Positions 17,271-26,423 of a DNA stretch of 39,161 bases are shown piece after piece. The translations under genes were made by a program, and so were the position numbers. Under the pieces are notes generated by a model. The model saw nothing but the letters and a program-made list of their open reading frames with translations, did not search any database and was not told the DNA's origin. Every line of letters starts with the position of its first letter. Position 1 is the first letter of the stretch. The stretch comes from Planctomyces sp. Its GTDB lineage: Bacteria > Planctomycetota > Planctomycetia > Planctomycetales > Planctomycetaceae. The DNA is taken from the NCBI GenBank assembly GCA_016795105.1, contig JAEUIH010000068.1:1-39161 (forward strand), given 5' to 3'.

Positions 17271-18737
17271 CTAGAATTCGATGTTGTATCGCTTCGTCAT
17301 TTGCTGGCGAATCTCTGTTGTGGCGTTGTCAATCAGGTTCCAGCCCTGTGTTTTGACCGATGTTCCTTCAGCGGCAGCGTACGAACGTGCATTTGCGGCA
17401 TCCGCTTCACGGGACCGGTTCGAATAATTGTAATAACCGTAGCCGTAACCCGTGTCGCCGTAATAGATTCCGCCATTTGCCTTGGCTGCTCGTGCCGCCT
17501 GGCCACCTTCCAGGTTGGTCTGCTTTCGGCTTCCCGACATGACTCGAAGTGTTTCCGTGAGCTTCTGTCCGTATTCCAACAGCTCGTCGTCCACGTGCAG
17601 GATTGGAAGCTTGTCAATTTTGGTCGCGTACCGATCAATCCAGAATGCGTCAGTACTGGATGACTTCGACTGGCCCTTCAGATCCTTCAACAGGGATTCA
17701 ATAGTCTTGTAATACGTGAGGGACGCTTTCGCGATGTCATCGGCTGATGAAGTTTCGGTATTCTCGTCCTTCAGGCTGCTGAACTTGCTGCTGGGCAGTT
17801 CGGCAATGCTAAGGGCACGTCGAAGCCCGTCCATCGTCATATTGCCGTCCAGTGTGATCGTTCGTCCTGAGACAGTGCATTTCCAGGTTTCAAGTCCCGG
17901 TACAGACATCTGCATTGAATCCACAGCCGCAAGAATCAAATCTTTCGCGGCCGCGTCGTTCAGAGTGACCTGATCTGTAAACTCAATCCTTGCAACACCT
18001 TTGGCGTCTTCTCCAATTGTAATTTCCAGAGTGGCTCCTCGGAGGCCCGTGAGCAGGCCGGTTGTTGCTGTGACATCAAGTTTATGCTTAGTGATCACTT
18101 CGGAGGTCTTCAGCATCTCACGGATTCGATGAACCTGAGTTGCCCCTTCTGCGTCGACGGCCAGCACGATCTGCGGGCCGTTTGTGACGGCTTCTGCTGC
18201 ATGCTTCAAAAAGTCGGACACTCCCCCGCGAGTCGCTGCGGGTGATTTTTCTGCCCAACGCGAGATTGCCTGACGATCTGCCGGGGCCAGAACTCCCAGA
18301 ATTTCGGGAGTCACCTGAACAATGTAAGCGTCGCTTGGAACCCACGCCGCTTCCTTGCCATTGATCTGATCAACATAACCGCCTTCAGCGCGAGCAATCA
18401 GACGCATCGGGATTTGCTCAGACATACTCAAATAGGCAACTTCCCACTTTCGCTCGAATCCTCGGACAAGGTCCGCCTGCACAGCAATTACGGCCTTGTC
18501 TGCTTCGGGTGGGATATACATCGGGCGGTCTGCCGTCTTTGAATTTAGTCGATCCTGCCACCCGTTCTTCAGAGCCATCGGTGTTGCCGCAGTTCTCTTG
18601 ACATCGATCACCATCACAACGTTGGCGCCCGGTGGAACTTGATCCATGAGCGACTTGATGTCGGAGGCGGAAGCGGATCCAATACAGCTGATCAGAAAGG
18701 CAGCAGCCATCAGGCTGAACAAGGTACGGCGTTGCAT
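17271..18737 (-). CDS. Secreted protein of unknown function
   Basis: The 488-residue product starts with a signal peptide ([20 protein letters not shown], cleavage near SASA). The mature N-terminus ([20 protein letters not shown]) resembles planctomycete exported proteins in which a predicted soluble domain begins with a similar QVPPGANVV-type segment, but I cannot name a family. The body is alpha/beta, without obvious catalytic motifs. The C-terminal 90 residues are rich in Ala, Gly, Tyr and Asn ([16 protein letters not shown]) and probably disordered. GGAG lies 10 bases before the ATG at 18737. A TATAAT at 18789-18784 (minus strand) lies inside a palindrome 40 bases upstream. Confidence 0.75.
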   Translation of the reverse strand: MQRRTLFSLMAAAFLISCIGSASASDIKSLMDQVPPGANVVMVIDVKRTAATPMALKNGWQDRLNSKTADRPMYIPPEADKAVIAVQADLVRGFERKWEVAYLSMSEQIPMRLIARAEGGYVDQINGKEAAWVPSDAYIVQVTPEILGVLAPADRQAISRWAEKSPAATRGGVSDFLKHAAEAVTNGPQIVLAVDAEGATQVHRIREMLKTSEVITKHKLDVTATTGLLTGLRGATLEITIGEDAKGVARIEFTDQVTLNDAAAKDLILAAVDSMQMSVPGLETWKCTVSGRTITLDGNMTMDGLRRALSIAELPSSKFSSLKDENTETSSADDIAKASLTYYKTIESLLKDLKGQSKSSSTDAFWIDRYATKIDKLPILHVDDELLEYGQKLTETLRVMSGSRKQTNLEGGQAARAAKANGGIYYGDTGYGYGYYNYSNRSREADAANARSYAAAEGTSVKTQGWNLIDNATTEIRQQMTKRYNIEF

Positions 18738-18775
18738 CGTTGACGGTCTCCAGTCATGGCGGTTTCAAAGGCCTC

Positions 18776-18798
18776 GTCCATCGATTATATCAATGGAC
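18776..18798 (-). promoter_or_regulatory. Candidate -10 box within a palindrome
   Basis: Outer arms GTCCAT and ATGGAC with inner GAT/ATC form an imperfect 23-base palindrome. The minus strand reads TATAAT at 18789-18784. A start of transcription near 18776 would leave a leader of about 39 bases. No good -35 box is seen 17 bases upstream. Confidence 0.35.
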
Positions 18799-18886
18799 GG
18801 AGACGGCCTCCCGTGTGCCGCATTCGGGAGTAAAAGAATCTGTATCTTTCATCATTCACCATGCGCAATGTGGTGGTGATCCCCCG

Positions 18887-18920
18887 CAATTCAGTGCAAA
18901 CAGATGTATACACTGAATTG
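18887..18920. promoter_or_regulatory. 34-bp inverted repeat upstream of ABC gene set
   Basis: Perfect 10-base arms CAATTCAGTG (18887-18896) and CACTGAATTG (18911-18920) flank a 14-base spacer. The right arm overlaps a TTGACA hexamer at 18918-18923. This is typical of a dimeric regulator site, but no regulator gene lies nearby. Confidence 0.45.
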
Positions 18921-19170
18921 ACAACAATCGACTGATTCAGGGGTATTTGCGGGGTTCAGGCGACGTGCGTCGAAGTGTCTGGGGAAATATGGAAGATGGC
19001 ACAGACTTTGCTAAATCAAGTTCAAAACGCAGCGGACTGCCGTTTTGGCGTGTTCGCGCGCTGCAAAGCGGTTTGCTTTCCGGTGGTTAACGCGTGACAA
19101 TTGAGTGTTCCCCGAAAAGCCTGCCTGGATTCAATTCTTCTTACATTCATCTAAAGACTTCGAGAACGAT

Positions 19171-19962
19171 ATGGTGAACGCAGCTTTGGATCGTGTCGCG
19201 AGCAAGGCCTCCGGCAGTACGATGAATTCCTCCGGCGGTGTGATGATTGAAGCTCGGGGCCTGAGCAAGTTCTACGGCAACTTCACGGCCACTCAGGATG
19301 TTACATTTCAGGTGCCGGCAGGACAGGTTTGTGCGTTTCTCGGCCCGAACGGTGCGGGGAAAAGCACGACCATGAAGATGCTGACTGGATTTCTGTCTCC
19401 GAGTGCAGGTGAAGCATTTATAGCAGGCTTCAATGTGGCCACGCATCGAATTGCGGCCAGTGAGAAGCTTGGTTATCTACCTGAGAACGGCCCGTTGTAT
19501 ACGGAGATGACTCCGGAAGGCCTGTTGAGATATATCGGCGAAGTACGGGGTCTTTCCGGGTCCAGTCTTTCGACTCGACTCGCCTGGGTTGCGGATCGTT
19601 GTTCGCTGGGTGAAGTCTGGCGAAAGCCTATCGCGAAGTTGTCGCGTGGTTTTCGTCAGCGAGTCGGGATGGCCCATGCGATGCTTCATGATCCGCAGGT
19701 GTTGATTCTGGATGAGCCAACCAGCGGGCTTGATCCCAATCAGGTGCATGGAGTGCGAGACCTGATCCGAGAGCTTGCGAAGACGAAAACGATTTTGCTT
19801 TCGACCCACATCCTTCAGGAAGTGCGAGCGGTCTGTGACCGGGTGATTTTGATCAACGCCGGGCGAATTGTATTCGACGGTCCAACGGCCGAGCTGGGCG
19901 GATCCGAGGTGGAGATGGAGAAAACATTTCTGCGACTTACGAGTGGCGGTAGTCATTCCTGA
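19171..19962 (+). CDS. ABC transporter ATPase, GldA-like
   Basis: The 263-residue ATPase has Walker A GPNGAGKST at 58-66, a Q-loop region near GYLPENGPLY, signature LSRGFRQRVGMAHA and Walker B VLILDEPTSGLDP, then the H-loop STHILQEV. It would power the exporter formed with the next gene. The signature departs from LSGGQ in the way usual for the GldA/NatA-type ABC-2 group. The start is uncertain: ATG at 19171 has a weak GAGAA upstream, while an ATG at 19243 (MIEARGLSKFYG) would start right at the domain. The GldF-GldG fusion follows after 119 bases. Confidence 0.88.
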   Translation: MVNAALDRVASKASGSTMNSSGGVMIEARGLSKFYGNFTATQDVTFQVPAGQVCAFLGPNGAGKSTTMKMLTGFLSPSAGEAFIAGFNVATHRIAASEKLGYLPENGPLYTEMTPEGLLRYIGEVRGLSGSSLSTRLAWVADRCSLGEVWRKPIAKLSRGFRQRVGMAHAMLHDPQVLILDEPTSGLDPNQVHGVRDLIRELAKTKTILLSTHILQEVRAVCDRVILINAGRIVFDGPTAELGGSEVEMEKTFLRLTSGGSHS

Positions 19963-20081
19963 GCTGGTTTCTGGTTTCGTCAGAGCGGACGCTGGATTTG
20001 AGAATGTCGGGCGTCAAGAGAACGTGTGTGTTGTTTTGAGTTTTCTGTTTATTGTTTCACTGTTACAGGCGAAGGTTTCCC

Positions 20082-22871
20082 ATGATTCGTGCGAGCGTGA
20101 TTTTCGCAGTCGCCAAGCGAAACTTCCGAAGTTACTTTGCCGGAATTCTTGGATACCTGTTCATCGTGGTCTTTTGTGTCGCCGCAGCGATGCTGGCCTT
20201 CGATGCTCGGTTTTTTGCCTCCAACCAGGCAAATCTTGATCAGTTAAGTGACCGATTCCCTCTACTGCTGCTGTTTTTGATTCCCGCCATCACAATGACT
20301 TCGTGGGCGGAAGAGCGGAAGATGGGGACGGATGAGTTGTTGTTTACGCTTCCGACCAGTGAGCTTGAGGTTCTGCTCGGGAAGTATTTCTCGGTGCTTG
20401 CCGTCTACTCGGTTGCTCTGCTGTTTTCGCTGATTAATGCTCTGGTGCTGTCATTCCTCGGTGAACCGGATATCGGATTGTTGTTCAGCAGTTACTTTGG
20501 CTACTGGCTTTCCGGAGCTGCCCTTCTCAGCGTTGGAATGCTGGCGTCTGCACTGACAAACAGTGCAACGGTCGCATTTGTGCTGGGAGTCGTGTTCTGT
20601 TGTCTGCCTGTGTTCATCCATGTTGTCCCGGGAGTTCTGGAATGGATTCTCAGCCAGAGCGGAAGTACTTCAAACCTGTATGCGTTTCGCACAAGCATTG
20701 AGTCATTGGCTTTGAACAATCAGCTGCACGACTTCAGTCTGGGCGTCATACCGTTTTCAAGTATTTGCTACTTTGGATTTCTGACAACACTGATGCTGTA
20801 TCTGAATCTTGTTGTGATTTCACGTCGTCGCTGGGCATCCGGTTCAAGCTCAGTGTCGTTGTCACTGCATTTTCTGACTCGGGCGTTCGCACTGTTCGTG
20901 ACGTTCGTCAGTTTCCTGGTGATCTTCGATCTGTTTCCGCTGCGAGCAGACATGACGGCCGAAAATTTGTTTACGCTGAGTTCAGCAACAACGAAGGCAC
21001 TTTCAGGAATTGATGCGAATCAGAAGATCACGATTCAGGCTTTTGTAAGTCCTGAAGTCCCTCGTGAGTACAACGAAACACGTCGACAACTTTTGGGACT
21101 GCTTCGTGAGTTTGATCTGCGGGGTGGTGGTAAAGTTGATGTTCGCGTTGTGAACGTAGAACCATTCAGTCAGGAGGCTGAAGAGGCTCGTGCTCTGGGA
21201 GTGAATCCTGTTCGAATTCAGTATGAGCAGGATGGAAAGTTTGAAGAGGCTGAGGTCTTCCTTGGGGCCACCGTACAGAGTCTTACTGACAACGTTGAAA
21301 TCCCATTTTTCGGTAAGGGGTTGCCCATTGAGTACGAGTTGACGCGTTCGGTGCGAACTGTTGCTCAAAAGGAACGACTCACGGTCGGAGTTTTGTTGAC
21401 GGATGCCGGCGTCATCGCCGAATCTGATGGCACAGGCAATGGCGAACGGGACTGGGAGATTGTCCGCGAGCTGCGAAAGCAGTATCGAGTGATTGCCGTG
21501 AATCCTTCTCAGAAGATCCTGAAGAGCGGCAATTCAGCGAAATCGGCCGAAGAGAAAGCGGAGGACCCATCGGGAGAAACAACAGACGAGAACTCTGAAG
21601 TCGAAGACTTCGACGTGCTGCTCGCCGTGGCTCCGTCGTCATTGACTCAGCCGCAGATGGATCATTTGCTGGAATACGTTCGAGCCGGAAAGCCGACACT
21701 GATCTTTGAGGACCCGTGTCCGGTGTTCGCAATGACTCAGTTTGGACTGACCATGGCTCCCAAAATGCCGAAGCCCAGCCCGGGAGGCGGTGGCATGTTT
21801 GGAGGTCAGCGGCCTGAAGAGAAGGCTGATAACGGGATGCTGTCATCCCTGCTGAATCTGCTGGATGTGTCGTGGGATAACGGTCAGATTGTTTATGATC
21901 GCATGAACCCGCACAGTCAGTTCTCCACGCTTCCACCGGAATACGTGTTTGTTTCCCGGTCGGGAAACCGCAACAACGCGTTCAATTCAGAGAGCCTCGT
22001 GACTCGGACGCTGCACGATATTGTCTGTTTGTTTTCCGGAACTGTTCAGCCGAGAAATCGACGTGAAGGCCTGAAGTTCACTTCTCTGCTTCAGACGAGC
22101 GGAGAATCCGGGCTGTTGAAGTGGGATGAATTCACAACGGCGTCCTTCAATCCAATGGCGATGCAGGAGACTCGCAATCTGAAGCCAAATCCTCGCCGTT
22201 TTGACGATAAATTTGCTCACGTGATTGCCGCAAAAATCGAAAACAGTTCGACAGAGTCGCCTATCAATGTCATCTTTTGTGCCGATGCCGACCTGATCAG
22301 CGATTGGTTCTTTGTTGAACGAAATCGAGGAAATCTGGATATCGATTTCGACAACGTGGCCTTTGTTCTGAACGCTGTGGATTCGCTGGCGGGCGATGAG
22401 ACGTTCATTGAGTTGCGATCACGTCGAGCCAGTCTGCGGACACTTAAGTATGTTGAAGATCAGACTCGCGAGCTGCGAAAGAAACTGGGTCAGGAGGAAA
22501 AAGAAGCTGAGGAATCCAAGGACGAACGTCTAAAGGTGGCTCGCGCTGAACTTCAGAAGGCTGTTGATGAGATTCAAAAACAACAGGGACTGGACGAAGA
22601 AAGTCGAGCTCTTCAGATTCAGCAGAAACAGGAAGAACTCAGCCGAAAGCTGGAGCTGGAAGAAACAGAACTTGATCGCGAAAAGAACGCAAGAATTCGC
22701 AAGGCCGGACTGGAAATGAAACGCCGCATCCGAAGTGTGGAAAACAAAGTCCGCCTGCTGGCATATGTGTCACCCGCAATTCTGCCGGTATGTTTTGGGT
22801 TGCTGTTCCTTGGGTTGAGGAATCTGGCCGAGCAGAATTCGATCAGCCCGAATCGACGGCGTCAGTTGTAG
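20082..22871 (+). CDS. ABC-2 permease fused to GldG-like substrate domain
   Basis: This 929-residue fusion begins with an ABC-2/GldF-type permease of about six membrane helices (residues 1-250). After another helix near 265-285 comes a large GldG-like periplasmic part (DUF7088 region near 300-420, then the IFT52/GldG-type region with DVLLAVAPSSLTQPQ near 510-520 and further). A charged coiled coil spans about 790-885, and a final membrane helix lies near 891-912. The separate GldF and GldG proteins were named in gliding Bacteroidetes, but homologues occur widely in non-gliders, so export of an unknown substrate is the safer call. The ATG at 20082 has GAAGG about 8 bases upstream; an upstream in-frame start at 20052 is unlikely. 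Confidence 0.85.
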   Translation: MIRASVIFAVAKRNFRSYFAGILGYLFIVVFCVAAAMLAFDARFFASNQANLDQLSDRFPLLLLFLIPAITMTSWAEERKMGTDELLFTLPTSELEVLLGKYFSVLAVYSVALLFSLINALVLSFLGEPDIGLLFSSYFGYWLSGAALLSVGMLASALTNSATVAFVLGVVFCCLPVFIHVVPGVLEWILSQSGSTSNLYAFRTSIESLALNNQLHDFSLGVIPFSSICYFGFLTTLMLYLNLVVISRRRWASGSSSVSLSLHFLTRAFALFVTFVSFLVIFDLFPLRADMTAENLFTLSSATTKALSGIDANQKITIQAFVSPEVPREYNETRRQLLGLLREFDLRGGGKVDVRVVNVEPFSQEAEEARALGVNPVRIQYEQDGKFEEAEVFLGATVQSLTDNVEIPFFGKGLPIEYELTRSVRTVAQKERLTVGVLLTDAGVIAESDGTGNGERDWEIVRELRKQYRVIAVNPSQKILKSGNSAKSAEEKAEDPSGETTDENSEVEDFDVLLAVAPSSLTQPQMDHLLEYVRAGKPTLIFEDPCPVFAMTQFGLTMAPKMPKPSPGGGGMFGGQRPEEKADNGMLSSLLNLLDVSWDNGQIVYDRMNPHSQFSTLPPEYVFVSRSGNRNNAFNSESLVTRTLHDIVCLFSGTVQPRNRREGLKFTSLLQTSGESGLLKWDEFTTASFNPMAMQETRNLKPNPRRFDDKFAHVIAAKIENSSTESPINVIFCADADLISDWFFVERNRGNLDIDFDNVAFVLNAVDSLAGDETFIELRSRRASLRTLKYVEDQTRELRKKLGQEEKEAEESKDERLKVARAELQKAVDEIQKQQGLDEESRALQIQQKQEELSRKLELEETELDREKNARIRKAGLEMKRRIRSVENKVRLLAYVSPAILPVCFGLLFLGLRNLAEQNSISPNRRRQL

Positions 22872-22999
22872 TCTAAGCCTGGTTGTTTGGAACTGAGTTT
22901 GGCTGTGTAAAAAAAGTTAGTGATTGAATCGGTTGCGGATGTGATCCGCGTGGACATGTCGGCTTTTGAGTATTGTTTTTTATCGGTGCAGGTCAACAT

Positions 23000-24949
23000 A
23001 TGAATGCGACTTCCCGCACACTTGTCTTTGCAGGCGTTGCCGCAGTCTCTGCTCTGGCAGCATTCGGTGCCTGGTCCTTGTCTCGCCCCGCTGTTGTCGA
23101 AGGATACAGTGAAGTCGGCTCTGCCATCTTTCCGGACTTCAAAGATCCTCTGAAAGCGACGGCGCTGAGTGTATCTGTGTTCGATAAGGACAGCGGTGAG
23201 GCTGTTTCTTTTGCGGTGAAGCAGGATGATAAAGGCCGCTGGACGATTCCTTCGCACCATAACTATCCGGCTGAAGCCAAAGAACGACTGGCCAGAACCG
23301 CAGCATCATTGATTGGCCTGAAACGGAACGCCGTTCAAAGCCGCAGTGAAGATGACTGGAAGAACTATGGAGTTATGCCACCGGATTCGGAGAGTGTTTC
23401 CGTCAAACCGGAAGAACGGGGTACTCGGATTACTCTCAGAGATTCCAGCGGAAACTCACTTGTTGATCTGATCATCGGCAAGAAAGTCAAAGGCCGGGAA
23501 AAGCACTTCTATATTCGCGAGCCGGAAAAGAAGACGACTTACATCGCTGAAATGGACGTCAACCTGTCCGCAAAATTCAGTGACTGGATTGAACCCGATC
23601 TGTTGAAGGTCAGCCAGACTGAAATCGTTCGACTCACCGTTGATAACTACTCCGTTGATGAACAGCGGCAGGCACTTGTTCAGGGAGACACACTGCCGTT
23701 CCTCAAGGAAGGTCTCAAGTCTGCCGGCAAATGGTCTCTGGAAGGCATGGACACCGCCGCGGAGAAGCTTGATGAAACGGCTGTTAACGAAATCGCTCGT
23801 AATATCGATCAACTCAAAATCGTGGGTGTACGCCCTAAACCGGAAGGTCTGGGTGCCGATCTGACTGTAGCGCCGGAAGTAGCCCGTAACCCGCTGATTC
23901 AGCAGGTGCTGGAAAGCGAAATGCGACGTCAGGGTTTCTTTGTGGCAACGATGGATGGCAAAGACAAGTTGGTCTCCAATGAAGGTGAAATCCTTGCAGG
24001 TACAGATAGCGGTGTGAAATACACTCTGTACTTTGGTGAAATCGCCCGAGGAACAAGCAAAGACCTCGAAGTTGGACTGCCGCAAAAGGCGGAAGCCTCA
24101 GCGGACACACCTGAAGGTGATGCGGCGGCGCCAGAACCAGCCGCTGCTGAAGAGCCAGTGAAACCGGAAGAGCCCACTGACAAAGATGCCAACGGGCCTC
24201 GCCGCTATATGCTTGTAAAAGTGGAATTCGATGAAGCACTTCTGGGTCCTGCACCTCAGGCTCCCGTGGAACCCGTGATGCCGGAGATCCTTCGAGAAGC
24301 TGGTCCCGCTTCGACAGAAGAACCAGCCGCTCAGCCAGCCGAGGATGCAGCCTCCGGTGCTCAACCGGTCGAGTGTGGTCCTCAGGAAGCTGAACCCGCA
24401 ACCGCGGATGAACAGCCAGCCCCAACGGAGCCAGCACAGACAGAGCCGGCACAGACAGAGCCGGCACAGACAGAGCCAGCACAGACAGAGCCAGCACAGA
24501 CAGAGCCAGCCCCAGCAGAGCCAGCACAAACAGAGCCAGCACAAACAGAGCCAGCCCCGGCAGAGCCAGCCCCGGCAGAGCCAGCACAGACGGAGCCAGT
24601 GCAGGAAGCACCTGCAGCTCCTGTTCAGCCGCCAGCGGATCCAAAAGCAGAAGCGCAGCGATGGTATGATCAGGCTCTCGCAGAGTATCGGGGTCAAAAG
24701 GCAGCCTACGAGAGTGATTTGAAGGCTCGAGGCGTTCGGATCGAAGAAGGAAAGAAGAAGGTCGACCAGTTGTCGAAGCGATTTGCTTCGTGGTATTACG
24801 TGATTGAAGCGAGCAGCTTTGAGAAGTTCCGGATTCAGCGTAAGGACGTCATCAGTGCACGGACAGCTGAAGACGATCAGCCAGCCGGACTTCCCGGGGG
24901 CGCACCTTCATTTCCGGGATTGCCCGAAGGACTCCTGCCGAACCAGTAG
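23000..24949 (+). CDS. DUF4340 protein with AQTEP repeats
   Basis: The 649-residue protein has one N-terminal membrane anchor (about residues 7-24) and DUF4340-type repeats of beta-rich sequence through about residue 350 (RWTIPSHHNYPAEAKERL, then IGKKVKGREKHFYIRE). A low-complexity stretch near 370-545 includes twelve five-residue units, mostly AQTEP or APAEP, coded by 15-base repeats at 24419-24598. A short conserved C-terminal part returns near 550-635 (FASWYYVIEASSFEKFRI). DUF4340 genes often follow GldG-like genes, so it is probably an accessory part of the ABC exporter; its function is unknown. The ATG at 23000 is preferred over an upstream TTG at 22973. Confidence 0.85.
   Translation: MNATSRTLVFAGVAAVSALAAFGAWSLSRPAVVEGYSEVGSAIFPDFKDPLKATALSVSVFDKDSGEAVSFAVKQDDKGRWTIPSHHNYPAEAKERLARTAASLIGLKRNAVQSRSEDDWKNYGVMPPDSESVSVKPEERGTRITLRDSSGNSLVDLIIGKKVKGREKHFYIREPEKKTTYIAEMDVNLSAKFSDWIEPDLLKVSQTEIVRLTVDNYSVDEQRQALVQGDTLPFLKEGLKSAGKWSLEGMDTAAEKLDETAVNEIARNIDQLKIVGVRPKPEGLGADLTVAPEVARNPLIQQVLESEMRRQGFFVATMDGKDKLVSNEGEILAGTDSGVKYTLYFGEIARGTSKDLEVGLPQKAEASADTPEGDAAAPEPAAAEEPVKPEEPTDKDANGPRRYMLVKVEFDEALLGPAPQAPVEPVMPEILREAGPASTEEPAAQPAEDAASGAQPVECGPQEAEPATADEQPAPTEPAQTEPAQTEPAQTEPAQTEPAQTEPAPAEPAQTEPAQTEPAPAEPAPAEPAQTEPVQEAPAAPVQPPADPKAEAQRWYDQALAEYRGQKAAYESDLKARGVRIEEGKKKVDQLSKRFASWYYVIEASSFEKFRIQRKDVISARTAEDDQPAGLPGGAPSFPGLPEGLLPNQ
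24419..24598 (+). repeat. 15-bp tandem coding repeats (AQTEP)
   Basis: Twelve tandem 15-base units, consensus GCACAGACAGAGCCA, encode AQTEP or APAEP in the DUF4340 protein. Units differ by few bases (CAGACA versus CAAACA, and CCAGCA/CCGGCA), so the array was probably expanded recently by slippage and may vary in length between strains. Confidence 0.85.
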
Positions 24950-25070
24950 CGAGGGCGGGTGCTTCTGTATCGAACCGGCGGATCCACGAAAGCAGAATCG
25001 CGGTCAGGGTTGGCGTTTTGAGCACGGAAGACCCATTGCAGCTTCGTTTCGCTCAGCCGCAACCAGGAGA

Positions 25071-26324
25071 TTACTCGTCGTCTGAGTCCTCGTCTACGTC
25101 ATCTTCGTTCACACTGCACCATGCAAAGTTGGCTCCGGCGATCAGAGCGGTCTGTTTGCCGGAGTCGATCAATTTCTGCAGTTCGGCAGAACTTGTGAGC
25201 GGTATCATCCCGAATTCTTCGACAACTTCGGATGGCATAGAACTCAGCAGATAGAGGCGAATTCGTCGCATCGCCTGAATCAGCTGGAGGACCTCAACAG
25301 CGTCTTCGGTGGGTTCTTTGCGGAGTGGTTTGATGAGTTCTTCTGGTTCCTGTGAGCGTCGCAGGGCGTTTAACCCGGAAGAATCGGGAGTTGCGAGATC
25401 TGCAATGACAGCCAGCCTTCCGCCCTGGCAGACAACTTTGGACGCGGCTTCAACCGCGTTTCCAAGCCACTTCCACCCATAAACGGGATCTGCGGGAACA
25501 CTGATGGCAGCGACATCAGCAAAGTGACTCAGCTGGATTTGCCAAATGGCGTTGAGTTTTTCTTCGGACGCCTGCTGAACGTCTCGAGGGAGGCCGGCAA
25601 CAATTTCGGCGATCCCGCCGTCTGCTGCCGGGACGATCTGAATGGCGAATTGAGTTCCGAGCAGCCATCCGATTTCATCGACGAGATCTCTCATCGGCCG
25701 TTTTTGTTCAGGAGTCAGTTCGGGATGTCCCTGAAGCCGAGTTTCTCGAATCGTGGCGGCATCTGAGAACGCTGGAAACAGGGTGCTGCAAGTGCCTCGA
25801 TAACCGAGCAGGCTGTCAAAACCTACGCGGGAAATCATGACGATCAGGTCTGCATCGAGAAGATGTCGGTTCAGGTAAATACGTTCCCCGCCGGCAGAGC
25901 TTGCGAGGTAGCCTCGCTGCGTTTCATCAGCGGGATCATGAATATCGATGGCAAGATTCTTTTTGACGTGTTCCGGAAGAACAGTCAGAAGACGCTGCCA
26001 TTTTTCAGCGAGTGGATCGGCTGGAAGCAGCAGCCGAATTGCGACGCCACCATTGCCGATCAGTTCCAGCTGTTCAATAACTTTGGTGATCAGAACGCAG
26101 AGTTCGGGTGTTTCGGGATCAATAACGACAACGACACGGTCACCTCCGACCGCACATTCGTCCATGGGAGGCAAACCGAGCGGAGTGTTCATTGCCTTCT
26201 GGAGAAGATCCATCAGGCTGCCGCCGATTGTGGCCTCAGCAGTATTCAGGACAGCGGATCCTGGCGCCTGAATTTCGGCACGGAGCTGACCGCTTCTGAG
26301 CACAACAGGTCTGAGTTTCGACAT
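25071..26324 (-). CDS. LarA-like (DUF2088) protein, probably non-racemase
   Basis: The 417-residue protein resembles the N-terminal domain of the nickel-dependent lactate racemase LarA (RVVVVIDPETP at about 63-73, then DLIVMISRVGFDSLLGYRG). In LarA the corresponding GYSGG-K segment holds the lysine that binds the nickel-pincer nucleotide; here it reads LLGYRGTCSTLFPAF without a lysine. The usual histidines are not obvious either, so racemase activity is doubtful. The C-terminus is strongly acidic (NEDDVDEDSDDE). No larB, larC or larE gene is in the window. It follows ahcY on the same strand, but a terminator lies between them. Confidence 0.65.
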   Translation of the reverse strand: MSKLRPVVLRSGQLRAEIQAPGSAVLNTAEATIGGSLMDLLQKAMNTPLGLPPMDECAVGGDRVVVVIDPETPELCVLITKVIEQLELIGNGGVAIRLLLPADPLAEKWQRLLTVLPEHVKKNLAIDIHDPADETQRGYLASSAGGERIYLNRHLLDADLIVMISRVGFDSLLGYRGTCSTLFPAFSDAATIRETRLQGHPELTPEQKRPMRDLVDEIGWLLGTQFAIQIVPAADGGIAEIVAGLPRDVQQASEEKLNAIWQIQLSHFADVAAISVPADPVYGWKWLGNAVEAASKVVCQGGRLAVIADLATPDSSGLNALRRSQEPEELIKPLRKEPTEDAVEVLQLIQAMRRIRLYLLSSMPSEVVEEFGMIPLTSSAELQKLIDSGKQTALIAGANFAWCSVNEDDVDEDSDDE

Positions 26325-26369
26325 AGTCGGAGTTCACAGGGACAGCAAAGAAGAAGTCTGAAAACAACA

Positions 26370-26401
26370 GAAGCCCGGCATCGTTTCTGATGCCGGGCTT
26401 C
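26370..26401 (-). terminator. Intrinsic terminator of ahcY
   Basis: A perfect 13-bp stem (GAAGCCCGGCATC with GATGCCGGGCTTC, 6-base loop) is followed on the minus strand by TGTTGTTTTC. It lies 22 bases after the ahcY stop and before the LarA-like gene. This is the clearest Rho-independent terminator in the window. Confidence 0.88.
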
Positions 26402-26423
26402 GCAGATTCGTAACAAAGCGATC

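Larger units (their letters stand above)
18738..19170. other. 433-bp divergent intergenic region
   Basis: No gene is supported here. It separates the minus-strand secreted-protein gene from the plus-strand ABC gene set, so it should hold promoters for both. Two palindromes are visible (18776-18798 and 18887-18920). A TTGACA at 18918-18923 overlaps the second, without a convincing -10 box at standard spacing. Upstream codons of the ABC ATPase frame (from 19105) are open but lack family sequence. Confidence 0.6.

Noticed and set aside
24098-24697. Minus-strand open frame rich in Leu, Cys and Trp repeats
   Set aside because: It is the antisense of the AQTEP repeat array in the DUF4340 gene; its repeats follow from the 15-base unit, with no start signal or family.
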